Source: CAYNFR01 sp964616755 (GTDB taxonomy: Bacteria; Bacteroidota; Bacteroidia; Chitinophagales; Saprospiraceae). Taken from it: 64,000 nt of DNA. The position numbers were made by a program, and so were the translations under genes. Shown here in pieces: positions 55,998 through 64,000 of the stretch (its first letter is position 1; each line of letters begins with the position of its first letter). Where the stretch lies: assembly GCA_964616755.1 (NCBI GenBank), contig CAZTSI010000009.1, positions 1-64,000 of the forward strand. Reading direction: 5' to 3'. The notes beneath the pieces were generated by a model, which was given only the letters and a program-made list of their open reading frames with translations, did not search any database and had not been told where the DNA came from.

Positions 55998-56287
55998 GGA
56001 AGGGAATATTTCATGTTTAGTGATGAGATTTCTCGTTACTACAATTTACCTAAATATATTAACACTGTGCGACTGCGCCGATTTATAAAAGCGATTATGC
56101 GCTAACTATAAAAGTAAGCGTTCAACTTATGGAAAATTAAAAAGCTTTTTGACCAATAAAAAATAAGGACACTTACATGGTTAAAGCAAAATAGACTAGT
56201 CAAAAGTAATCTACATTCAAAAGATTCAGAGAAGCTATAATAAAAGTATGTAGTAAACTAGACACCCTGTTCTGAGGATACCTAATA

Positions 56288-57043
56288 TTACTCAGATGCC
56301 AACATCGCAAATGTATACTCACGATTCATTCGCGCGATATTATCAGTGCTGATTTCTTTTGGACACTCTACTTCGCAGGCTTTGATATTTGAGCAAAAGC
56401 CAAAACCTTCTGTATCCATCTGAGCGACCATGTTTTTTACACGTTTTGTTTGCTCGACCTTGCCTTGGGGTAACAGGCCCAAATGCGAGATCTTAGCTGC
56501 TGTAAATAACATCGCTGAGCCATTAGGACAGGCGGCTACACACGCTCCACAACCTATGCAGGCCGCTGCTTCAAAGGATTTGCTAGCCAAGTCTTTTTCA
56601 ATAGGTAGCGCATTACCGTCAGGGGCTTGTCCGGTATTGACAGAGATATATCCGCCTGATTGAATAATTCGATCAAACGCAGATCGATCTACCATCAAAT
56701 CTCTAATCACAGGAAATGCCGTTGCCCTAAAGGGCTCTACTGTAATGGTATCATTATTTTTGAAATGTCTCATGTGCAACTGACAAGCGGTAGTGCCTCG
56801 CTGAGGGCCATGAGGACGCCCATTAATAACCATACTGCACGCACCACATATACCTTCTCGACAATCATGTTCAAAGACAACAGGCTCTTTTTTTTGTTGA
56901 ATTAGCTCCTCATTAAGAACGTCGAGCATTTCTAAAAATGACATATGCTCATTAGCTTGAACGGTATGTGTTTCAAACTGGCCTTTAGTTTTATTATCTT
57001 TTTGTCGCCAGACTTTTAGGGTGATTTTCATATCTTCCGCCAT
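56288..57043 (-). CDS. sdhB: Succinate dehydrogenase/fumarate reductase iron-sulfur subunit
   Basis: A 251-residue subunit. Cysteine sets are CREGICGACSMVINGRPHG (2Fe-2S, with a fourth ligand in TTACQL), CIGCGACVAACPNGSA and CSNIKACEVECPKEI (3Fe-4S and 4Fe-4S). It carries electrons from FAD in SdhA to the membrane subunit. The order on the minus strand is sdhC-sdhA-sdhB with 7 bases between sdhA and sdhB. Confidence 0.97.
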   Translation of the reverse strand: MAEDMKITLKVWRQKDNKTKGQFETHTVQANEHMSFLEMLDVLNEELIQQKKEPVVFEHDCREGICGACSMVINGRPHGPQRGTTACQLHMRHFKNNDTITVEPFRATAFPVIRDLMVDRSAFDRIIQSGGYISVNTGQAPDGNALPIEKDLASKSFEAAACIGCGACVAACPNGSAMLFTAAKISHLGLLPQGKVEQTKRVKNMVAQMDTEGFGFCSNIKACEVECPKEISTDNIARMNREYTFAMLASE

Positions 57044-57050
57044 GATCCAA

Positions 57051-59042
57051 TTATTTATAGCTTCTTGTTTTCAGCTCAACGTTTTCAAATATTAACTCTT
57101 CTTTGTGCAAAACAGGATCGCCACCCGGATTCCACTCCCATGCGGCCACATAGGCATACTCATCATCCCTTCTTTGGGCTTCGCCATCACCAGATTGATA
57201 TTCTTCTCTAAAATGACCGCCGCATGATTCATTTCGATTAAGGGCATCAAATATCATCGTTTCACCCAACTCCATGAAGTCCGCTACCCTCGATGCCTTG
57301 TCTAGCTCAGGGTTAAACTCATCTACTTTGCCAGGCACAAAAACATCCTTATAAAACTCTTCGCGCAATGCTCTTACCAAACCAATCGCTTTTTTAAGAC
57401 CTTCTTCACTGCGCGACATTCCGCAATATTCCCAAATAATATGTCCAAGTCGACGGTGAAACGATTCAACAGATTGATTGCCTTTAACGTTTACTAACAT
57501 AGTAAGACGCTCTTGAACATCCTTTTCAGCTTGCTCAAAAGCCTCATTGTCTGTACCTATTTTAGGCGTTCTGATCTCTTGAGCTAAAAATGTACCCACC
57601 GTATAGGGGATCACGAAATACCCGTCTGCTAAGCCTTGCATTAGTGCCGAAGCTCCTAATCGGTTAGCTCCATGGTCAGAAAAATTGGCCTCGCCTAAAG
57701 CAAATAAGCCAGGCACATTTGTTTCTAAATTGTAATCTACCCAAAGCCCCCCCATTGTATAGTGAACCGCGGGATAAATTTTCATCGGCATTTTGTAAGG
57801 ATTTTCACCTGAAATCTTTTCGTACATCTCAAAGAGGTTGCCGTATTTTTCTGATAATACTTCATTTCCCAATTTAGTATAATCAATAGAGCCAGTGAGA
57901 TTCAAACTATGCGCTTTTGCCTTACCGTATCGAACCGCAGCATCTGAAAAATCCAAATACACAGCCAGTCCTGTAGGTGATACTCCTTTCCCTTCATCGC
58001 AAGCCGTTTTAGCCGCTCGCGAAGCTACATCCCGAGGCACTAAATTACCAAATGCTGGATAGCGTCTTTCTAAAAAGTAGTCGCGGTCTTCTTCCGCTAT
58101 ATCTAAGGCTGTTTTCTTTCTTTCGCGAATAGCCTTGGCGTCCTCTACTTTTTTGGGCACCCAAACACGGCCGTCATTTCTGAGTGACTCTGACATAAGA
58201 GTCAATTTTGATTGATAATCACCAGACACTGGTATGCAGGTAGGATGGATTTGGGTATAACAAGGATTAGCCATTAAGGCACCTCTGCGAACCGCCCGCC
58301 AAGCCGCAGTTACATTGCAACCCATAGCATTCGTCGAGAGATAAAACACGTTTCCATATCCTCCTGTAGCTAAAATCACACAGTGAGCCCCAAAACGTTC
58401 TAGTTTTCCTGTCACTAGATTTCTGGCAATGATGCCTCTGGCTTTACCATCAATCTTGACTATATCCAACATTTCGTGGCGATTATACATCTCTACTTGC
58501 CCTGTTGAAATTTGTCGGGACAATGCTTGATATGCACCGATCAGAAGCTGCTGACCTGTTTGGCCTCTAGCATAAAAAGTTCTCGATACTTGAACCCCAC
58601 CAAAGGATCTATTTTCTAAAAGCCCACCATATTCTCTCGCAAATGGCACCCCTTGCGCCACACATTGATCAATGATATCTGCACTTACCTCAGCAAGCCT
58701 ATGAACATTGGCTTCACGTGAACGATAGTCACCACCTTTAATAGTATCATAAAAAAGACGATGTACGCTGTCACCATCATTTTGATAGTTTTTAGCCGCA
58801 TTAATCCCCCCTTGTGCGGCAATACTGTGCGCTCTTCGAGGGCTATCATGAAAGGTAAAGACTTTTACATTATAGCCCAATTCGCCCAATGTCGCAGCAG
58901 CAGATGCACCGGCTAGACCGGTACCAACAACGATGATGTCGATCCGTCGCTTGTTGTTTGGAGCTACTAATGGTATCTCGGACTTGTAGTTTGTCCACTT
59001 ATCCTTTAATAAGCCTTTAGGTATTTTGCTATCTAAAATCAT
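57051..59042 (-). CDS. sdhA: Succinate dehydrogenase/fumarate reductase flavoprotein subunit
   Basis: A 663-residue flavoprotein with the FAD dinucleotide motif IIVVGTGLAGASAAATLGELGY, the flavinylation region HSIAAQGGINAAKN, the catalytic HPTCIPVSGDYQSK and NRLGASALMQGLADG near the C-terminal capping domain. It oxidises succinate to fumarate or the reverse. It is the central gene of the sdhCAB operon. Confidence 0.97.
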   Translation of the reverse strand: MILDSKIPKGLLKDKWTNYKSEIPLVAPNNKRRIDIIVVGTGLAGASAAATLGELGYNVKVFTFHDSPRRAHSIAAQGGINAAKNYQNDGDSVHRLFYDTIKGGDYRSREANVHRLAEVSADIIDQCVAQGVPFAREYGGLLENRSFGGVQVSRTFYARGQTGQQLLIGAYQALSRQISTGQVEMYNRHEMLDIVKIDGKARGIIARNLVTGKLERFGAHCVILATGGYGNVFYLSTNAMGCNVTAAWRAVRRGALMANPCYTQIHPTCIPVSGDYQSKLTLMSESLRNDGRVWVPKKVEDAKAIRERKKTALDIAEEDRDYFLERRYPAFGNLVPRDVASRAAKTACDEGKGVSPTGLAVYLDFSDAAVRYGKAKAHSLNLTGSIDYTKLGNEVLSEKYGNLFEMYEKISGENPYKMPMKIYPAVHYTMGGLWVDYNLETNVPGLFALGEANFSDHGANRLGASALMQGLADGYFVIPYTVGTFLAQEIRTPKIGTDNEAFEQAEKDVQERLTMLVNVKGNQSVESFHRRLGHIIWEYCGMSRSEEGLKKAIGLVRALREEFYKDVFVPGKVDEFNPELDKASRVADFMELGETMIFDALNRNESCGGHFREEYQSGDGEAQRRDDEYAYVAAWEWNPGGDPVLHKEELIFENVELKTRSYK

Positions 59043-59089
59043 ATGCGTTTATATATGTCTTCCATTGTTCTTGTCGTATCAACTAGCAC

Positions 59090-59773
59090 TTACTGTTGTG
59101 TGAAATATATGTATATAGGGAGTGCCGCAAATCCGATAGGTATCAAAATGCTATAAACTTTGCCAATGCCATTAATGATGGGGGTATACTTGCGATGCCT
59201 CCAACCCAAGGTCTGAAATGCGCTGCCGAAGCCGTGATATAAGTGAAAAGCTAATGCTATCAAACCGATCATATATGCAATAACAAAAGGGATTTGCACA
59301 AACGTTTCACTCACTTTTCTGTAAGCATCTATAATGTCGCCGTCCCCATAATTGACCATAGGTAAGTTGTCGGCAAATTTAAACTTCCACCAAAAATCTC
59401 CCATATGAAGGAATAAGAATGCTAATAATAAAGTGCCCAAAAGAGCCATATTTTTTGAAGCCCAAGTTGCATTTTCTGTTGCATTAACAGCGTATTTAGA
59501 TCCTTTAGCCTTTCGATTCTTAGACCAAAGGAGAAGGCCTTGAATGGTATGAATAACAATGAACAGATATAATCCCTTGGCGACTGTCTGAATAACAATA
59601 TTATTCCCCATAAAATCGGTGTAGATATTAAATCCTTTACCTCCATCTGCATAGAATAACTGCAAATTGCCAATTAGATGAATCAATAAGAAAAAGGTCA
59701 GAAATAAACCTGTAAGTCCCATGATCAATTTTTGACCAATACTGGAGGTGAGAAAGCTCGTGATCCATTTCAT
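59090..59773 (-). CDS. sdhC: Succinate dehydrogenase cytochrome b subunit
   Basis: A 227-residue integral membrane protein with five predicted helices, typical of the single-subunit type B (Bacillus/Wolinella) cytochrome b558. Haem-ligand candidates are in LFLTFFLLIHLIGNLQLF and FHLYHGFGSAFQTLGWRHRK. It anchors SdhAB and reduces menaquinone. It starts the operon; a TAGATTTG box lies about 120 bases upstream. Confidence 0.92.
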   Translation of the reverse strand: MKWITSFLTSSIGQKLIMGLTGLFLTFFLLIHLIGNLQLFYADGGKGFNIYTDFMGNNIVIQTVAKGLYLFIVIHTIQGLLLWSKNRKAKGSKYAVNATENATWASKNMALLGTLLLAFLFLHMGDFWWKFKFADNLPMVNYGDGDIIDAYRKVSETFVQIPFVIAYMIGLIALAFHLYHGFGSAFQTLGWRHRKYTPIINGIGKVYSILIPIGFAALPIYIYFTQQ

Positions 59774-59892
59774 ACGCTAATAAAAAGGCTAATTATGTTT
59801 TCTAATGATGTCGCCCATACTCTATTTTCTTTGCGCACTAAGTACTTTTAGATAGCAGAACAGAGCCCATCCTTGATTTTCATTATTCGTGA

Positions 59893-59900
59893 CAAATCTA
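59893..59900 (-). promoter_or_regulatory. Possible sdhCAB -7 box, TAGATTTG
   Basis: TAGATTTG on the minus strand matches TANNTTTG about 120 bases before sdhC. The expected TTTG -33 box is not seen at the standard spacing. Confidence 0.35.
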
Positions 59901-59966
59901 ATGAATAAATAAAGTCTGATTGACTATGGTTGTTTGTCAAAATAAATTAGACAGATTCCAGACAAG

Positions 59967-60707
59967 TTAAAAAGGCTCTTCTGCAGGCCGAGTCGAGCTC
60001 ATTTCAGGAGTCGTCGAAGCCACTTTAGGCTTGGTAGGCTTGCCTACCAAAAAACTGCGATAGAATAACAAAATAATAGCAACCCCCACTGAGATAGAGG
60101 CATCTGCGACATTAAACACGGGCCTAAAAAACTCGAAGCGCTGACCCCCTAACCAAGGCATCCATTCTGGCCATACAATATCTATTATAGGGAAATAGAA
60201 CATATCTACCACCCAGCCTTGAAGAAAGGGGGCATACCCGCCTGTTTCGGGAAAAAGCTGAGCTACTTCGTTACTGTGCACAAAACTTTGAGAAAAGATC
60301 ATACCATAGAATGCGCTGTCTATGATATTGCCGATGGCACCTGCTAAGATCATTGAAAGGCTGATTAGCACCCCCGTTTTTTCACCGGCATTATACAATT
60401 CTCGAAGGAGATAAATTAAAAAGCCGACCATTAAGATACGGAAGATACTTAGCATCAACTTGCCAGCCGCAGGGGTGACGAGGAGTCCATTACAAACACC
60501 ATCGCGCGTAATGCCGAGACATTTATCGCCAAAGCTGATGCCAAAGGCCATGCCCTTATTTTCTATGAAATGTATTTTGGCCCAAGAAAGACCCATAATA
60601 TCAAAACCATCACCAATACTATAGGTGGTCTTTATATAAAACTTGAGCGATTGATCGAGAATTAACACCCCGACAATGATCAATAAGAACACATGCCAAC
60701 GCTTCAA
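59967..60707 (-). CDS. lspA: Lipoprotein signal peptidase
   Basis: A 246-residue protein with four membrane helices and catalytic aspartates in SMILAGAIGNIIDSAFYG and RPVFNVADASISVGVAIIL. It removes the signal peptide from prelipoproteins such as GldD. At 246 residues it is longer than the usual 160 because of an extracellular insert between residues about 130 and 190 (QSFVHSNEVAQLFPETGGYA), as found in many Bacteroidota. Its C-terminal tail is polar. Confidence 0.92.
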   Translation of the reverse strand: MKRWHVFLLIIVGVLILDQSLKFYIKTTYSIGDGFDIMGLSWAKIHFIENKGMAFGISFGDKCLGITRDGVCNGLLVTPAAGKLMLSIFRILMVGFLIYLLRELYNAGEKTGVLISLSMILAGAIGNIIDSAFYGMIFSQSFVHSNEVAQLFPETGGYAPFLQGWVVDMFYFPIIDIVWPEWMPWLGGQRFEFFRPVFNVADASISVGVAIILLFYRSFLVGKPTKPKVASTTPEMSSTRPAEEPF

Positions 60708-60770
60708 ATCGAAGAATTACGAATGATCAATGGCGGCAGAATACCGCGTTTAGTGTCGGCAAAAATAGGT

Positions 60771-61148
60771 TTATTTTTTCTTTTGTTTTGCCTCAATACT
60801 AAGTGTCGCGTGGGGCACGGCCAATAATCTTTCTCGTGAGATAAGCTTACCTGTATCACGACAGATGCCATATACTTTGTTTTTTACACGCATACGGGCA
60901 TTTTCAAGATGTTGTATTAGGCTGGCTTGTCGCGCTGCCATTATCTGGAGACGTTCGGACTCTACGCTGATAGAACCATCGTCAATACTAGGCAAGCGAC
61001 TTCCTTCACCTTCGCCTTGTTCAGCTATTTGCTGGCGATAGAATTCGAGCTGACCCTTAGCTAGCTTGATTTTTTCTAATAGAATCGCTTCAAATTCAGC
61101 TAATTCGCTATCAGTATATCTTGTTTTTACCAAATCTTCTGTTTGCAT
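60771..61148 (-). CDS. DksA/TraR family protein lacking the zinc-finger cysteines
   Basis: A 125-residue protein with a helical coiled N terminus and the DksA/TraR C-terminal pattern YGICRDTGKLISRERLLAVPHAT. Only one cysteine remains of the C4 zinc site, so the finger is degenerate. Proteins of this kind sit in the RNA polymerase secondary channel; the Bacteroidota form is often cysteine-poor. It lies upstream of lspA on the same strand (63 bases). Confidence 0.85.
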   Translation of the reverse strand: MQTEDLVKTRYTDSELAEFEAILLEKIKLAKGQLEFYRQQIAEQGEGEGSRLPSIDDGSISVESERLQIMAARQASLIQHLENARMRVKNKVYGICRDTGKLISRERLLAVPHATLSIEAKQKKK

Positions 61149-61254
61149 GTCCTTATTTTGTTAATATAAATGTTTAGTAGTCAACAACTGAGCCAAAATA
61201 TTTCATCTTAAATCCTAATTGTGACTAAAAAGTTCCTAGTTGTGAACTCTTATG

Positions 61255-61262
61255 TAATTTTG
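61255..61262 (+). promoter_or_regulatory. Likely trhO -7 box, TAATTTTG
   Basis: TAATTTTG matches TANNTTTG. It overlaps the upstream GTG alternative start at 61262, so it argues for the downstream ATG at 61310 as the real start. An inverted repeat AGTTC/GAACT lies just upstream. Confidence 0.4.
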
Positions 61263-61309
61263 TGGCGGTTTTTCCCCAACCTGCATTTGGGTACAAAAGT
61301 CAAAATACT

Positions 61310-62344
61310 ATGAAATCACTACACAATCGCGTGAATCGCGAGGAGCTCAAGTCGCTTGTTATCGCCAAAAAGGAAGAAAGAACGACCATATCCTTTTACA
61401 AGTATTTTCGTATTGGTAATGTTCAGTTGTTTAGAGATCATCTGTATGTGCTATTGTCCTCTATTGATGCTCTAGGCAGAATTTATGTGTCTGGCGAAGG
61501 AGTTAATAGTCAAATCTCAGTGCCGTCCGATAGGTTGGAAGACTTACGAGCGGTATTAGATGATATCATTTTTTTGCGCGGTTGTCGACTTAATAAGGCT
61601 GTCGAAGATGGAATATCTTTTTACAAACTGACCATTAAGATTCGTCCGAAGATTGTAGCCGATGGCATTGAAGACGAAAAATTTGATGTATCACAAAATG
61701 CTCGGCACATTAGCGCTCTCGAGTATAATGCTTTGACTGATCAAGATGATACGATTGTGATTGATATGCGCAATCACTATGAGAGTGAGGTGGGCTATTT
61801 TAAAGGTGCCATACGACCAGATGTAGAGACGTTCAGAGAGTCTTTGCCTATTATCGAAGATATTCTCGAAGAAAATAAAAATAGAAATATTGTCATGTAC
61901 TGCACTGGCGGCATACGCTGTGAAAAGGCCACGGCCTATTTTCGCTACAAGGGATATGAAAATCTATATCAATTGGATGGGGGCATTATCGAATATACTC
62001 GCCAAGCCCATGCGCTGGGTATAAAAAACAAGTTTGTTGGCAAGAACTTTGTTTTTGATGAACGTTTGGGTGAGCGTATAAGTGAAGATATCATTGCTAG
62101 ATGCCATCAATGTGGCGAGCCTTGTGATACGCATGTCAATTGCGCCAATCAAGCTTGCCATATATTATTTATTCAATGTTCCACGTGTAGTGCGGCCAAG
62201 GATGCTTGTTGTTCGCAGCTTTGTCAGGATTTTAACAAACTACCATTAGACCTTAGAGAAGCATCTAAAAAGGAATATACTTTTAATGGGACGAAATTTG
62301 GCAAAGGGCGCTATAAGGCTGCCAGAGCTCCAAAGAACATCTAG
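61310..62344 (+). CDS. trhO: tRNA uridine 5-oxyacetic/hydroxylation protein TrhO (rhodanese-domain)
   Basis: About 344 residues from ATG 61310. The N-terminal part (YFRIGNVQLFRDHLY, RIYVSGEGVNSQISVP) is the TrhO-specific domain; the rhodanese core has VIDMRNHYESEVGYFKGAIR and the catalytic cysteine in VMYCTGGIRCEKATAYF. The C-terminal cysteine-rich stretch (CHQCGEPCDTHVNCANQACH) is a further family feature. TrhO hydroxylates uridine 34 in some tRNAs. Its stop overlaps the convergent dnaE gene by four bases. Confidence 0.88.
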   Translation: MKSLHNRVNREELKSLVIAKKEERTTISFYKYFRIGNVQLFRDHLYVLLSSIDALGRIYVSGEGVNSQISVPSDRLEDLRAVLDDIIFLRGCRLNKAVEDGISFYKLTIKIRPKIVADGIEDEKFDVSQNARHISALEYNALTDQDDTIVIDMRNHYESEVGYFKGAIRPDVETFRESLPIIEDILEENKNRNIVMYCTGGIRCEKATAYFRYKGYENLYQLDGGIIEYTRQAHALGIKNKFVGKNFVFDERLGERISEDIIARCHQCGEPCDTHVNCANQACHILFIQCSTCSAAKDACCSQLCQDFNKLPLDLREASKKEYTFNGTKFGKGRYKAARAPKNI

Positions 62345-64000
62345 TGAGTCGTATTATCTTTGATATTGTTTCGCCGTCTCGACTTGATCGAGGGTGCAGG
62401 CGTGATATAGACATCTTCATTGAACCTAGGATCGGATATATAGGGCAGTTTTTCGCAGTGAGCAATTTCGATCGAATAAAAGCCAAACTCCTCTATCACT
62501 TTTCCTGTGAGCCGATATACGCCGCGCCCCCTAACAGGACAAGCTCTCATGACAGGGGGGAAGTGTATAGTATCTAAAAAATGACCTTTAACATCTATGA
62601 AGGTGCCAAAGCCCATCCGCTCGCCCTTTATCGTAGAAGTATCTTTCATGGTGATTAAATAACCTAAAATTTCGATCGTCTTAGTGACCAGTTCTTTAAG
62701 ATGAGCGGCACATAATTGTGTATAGTCTTTAGGAGGCAAGAGAGAGAATGGGTCACACAGAGGGAATCCCAACAGCTCGATCTGATCAAAGGCGTCTTCA
62801 AACGCTTCGAGGGATAGGGTGGGTAATGTATAGTCTTTTACGGATGGCGTAAAAAGTTTTATCTGCCCTGTTTTATCGGTCTTTTTTGAGAGGAGTCGGT
62901 GGGCCTTCCAAAGGAGATCCTTCTTAGCTTCGCCTAGGCATCTCAATGCGCTAATGCGAATCAAAAGACAAAGTTGCACAAGCCCGATTTGGGTGCGCTC
63001 TATAAAATCAATAAGGCTGACATATGGCTTTTCTGCGAAGCGATGTCCGATGATCGATGCTATTGTATCGTTCTCTAGCCCATTAATAAAGCCAAATCCT
63101 AGATAAATAGTGCACCCATCGATGGTACAACCGTAATCACTGTGATGAATGCAGGGCGGCTCAATAATGCCCCCACACATTCGCGCCTCGTGTATATATA
63201 GCTCGGGACGATAAAATCCGCCGCCGTTATTGATGGTGGCCACCATATATTCTAAAGGATAGTGGGCCTTAAGAAATAAGGTCTGATAACTTTCTACAGC
63301 ATAAGAGGCAGAGTGTCCTTTAGCAAAAGCATATCCAGCAAAACTTTCTATTTGTCGCCACACCTCCTGGCTAAGCTCAAGACTGTATCCTTTTGCGGCA
63401 CAGTTGTCAAAATACGTCTGACGTACACGGTCAAATTCTTCGCGCGATCGATATTTGCCAGACATTCCCCGCCTCAATACATCGGCCTCCCCTAGCGAGA
63501 GCCCAGCAAAGTAATGAGCCACCTTTATCACATCTTCCTGATACACCATGATACCATACGTATCAGGCATAATATCACGCATTACGGGGTGTGCATCAGC
63601 TCGTTTTTTGGGAAATCGTTCGCGCAGTATATACTCGCGCATCATGCCCGAGCGGGCTACTCCCGGACGAATAATAGAACTAGCCGCTACTAGACCCAAG
63701 TAGTGATCCACGTTCAGCTTGCGCAATAACATACGCATAGCCGGGGACTCTACATAAAAACAACCGATGGCCTTGCCCTCGCGCAGCATTTCCTTGACCT
63801 TGGCATCTTCTTTAAATCGTTTGATATCGTGAATATCGATATGTTCTGCCGTAGGATTATTGTCGCGGATGACTTGGAGGCCTTCCTTGATTTTCGCCAA
63901 ACCTCGTTGACCCAAAATATCAAACTTGTGTAGCCCGACGTCCTCTGCCACAACCATATCAAATTGGGTTGTCGGAAACCCCTTGGGCGGTACAAACGTG
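62341..64000 (-). CDS. dnaE: DNA polymerase III alpha subunit, second type (5' part outside window)
   Basis: The frame is open to the right edge, so the N-terminal PHP domain and most of the palm, including the catalytic aspartates, are not visible; about 552 C-terminal residues are. They show FDILGQRGLAKIKEGLQVI, SSIIRPGVARSGMMREYILR, YGIMVYQEDVIKVAHYFAGL, GYAFAKGHSASYAVESYQ and the OB-fold end. The SIIRPGVARSGM motif differs from the main replicative DnaE and marks the shorter second-type alpha subunit found in Bacteroidota with SOS-linked genes. The neighbour beyond the edge should show whether it sits in such an operon. Confidence 0.85.
   Translation of the reverse strand, partial: TFVPPKGFPTTQFDMVVAEDVGLHKFDILGQRGLAKIKEGLQVIRDNNPTAEHIDIHDIKRFKEDAKVKEMLREGKAIGCFYVESPAMRMLLRKLNVDHYLGLVAASSIIRPGVARSGMMREYILRERFPKKRADAHPVMRDIMPDTYGIMVYQEDVIKVAHYFAGLSLGEADVLRRGMSGKYRSREEFDRVRQTYFDNCAAKGYSLELSQEVWRQIESFAGYAFAKGHSASYAVESYQTLFLKAHYPLEYMVATINNGGGFYRPELYIHEARMCGGIIEPPCIHHSDYGCTIDGCTIYLGFGFINGLENDTIASIIGHRFAEKPYVSLIDFIERTQIGLVQLCLLIRISALRCLGEAKKDLLWKAHRLLSKKTDKTGQIKLFTPSVKDYTLPTLSLEAFEDAFDQIELLGFPLCDPFSLLPPKDYTQLCAAHLKELVTKTIEILGYLITMKDTSTIKGERMGFGTFIDVKGHFLDTIHFPPVMRACPVRGRGVYRLTGKVIEEFGFYSIEIAHCEKLPYISDPRFNEDVYITPAPSIKSRRRNNIKDNTTH

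Overview
The window comes from a low-to-moderate-GC member of the Bacteroidota, most likely a Saprospiria/Lewinella-like or related gliding environmental bacterium. The evidence is gldD and gldE, porZ, several secreted proteins with beta-rich or propeller architecture, Bacteroidota-type GH3 and S9 proteins, a long LspA, a DksA/TraR protein without its cysteine cluster, and promoter-like TANNTTTG boxes instead of sigma70 boxes. The phylum is confident; the class is an inference. No IS element, CRISPR array, phage gene or rRNA was found. Most of the window is ordinary chromosomal core sequence with short operons.

Layout. 0-13.3 kb: a sodium:solute symporter tail, gldD-gldE-ssb, an M23 peptidase, a BioD-like/DRTGG protein, a GH3-type enzyme with an RsmI-like methylase, scpA, two secreted proteins (one OmpA-like), and nadA with a sulfotransferase. 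13.3-13.6 kb: a non-coding locus on the minus strand with a tRNA-like outer structure, its own promoter-like box and a terminator. 13.8-18.7 kb: a minus-strand dnaN-nadD-porZ-DUF6089 operon joining replication, NAD synthesis and type IX secretion. 19-25 kb: an M16-like protein, then mreB-mreC-mreD-PBP2 (cell elongation, with no rodA) and folA. 25.05-25.2 kb: a second small RNA candidate with a good promoter and terminator. 25.3-27 kb: a glucosaminidase and a divergent AstE/AspA deacylase.

27-34.3 kb: the most unusual protein-coding module. A stand-alone 82-residue LuxR-type DNA-binding protein overlaps by ATGA a 1600-residue multidomain secreted protein; a 62-codon ORF and a TPR-transmembrane-HTH sensor follow. 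34.5-43.4 kb: mutY, a decayed START-like gene, an S9 peptidase, a D-aminoacylase-like amidohydrolase and a GNAT-nitrilase fusion. 43.7-49.9 kb: an ABC-2 exporter pair, two coupled secreted proteins, an AlkB-like monooxygenase and anmK. 50-56 kb: a large BNR-propeller protein, rpiB and an M28 peptidase. 56.3-64 kb: sdhC-sdhA-sdhB, lspA, a DksA/TraR-like gene, trhO and the 3' part of a second-type dnaE running off the right edge.

The genes of most interest for follow-up are the two structured RNA candidates, the LuxR/giant secreted protein/TPR-HTH module, the 13-bp perfect palindrome and unexplained terminator upstream of rpiB, and the decayed START-like gene. All functional calls come from motif recognition by eye; no database search was run.
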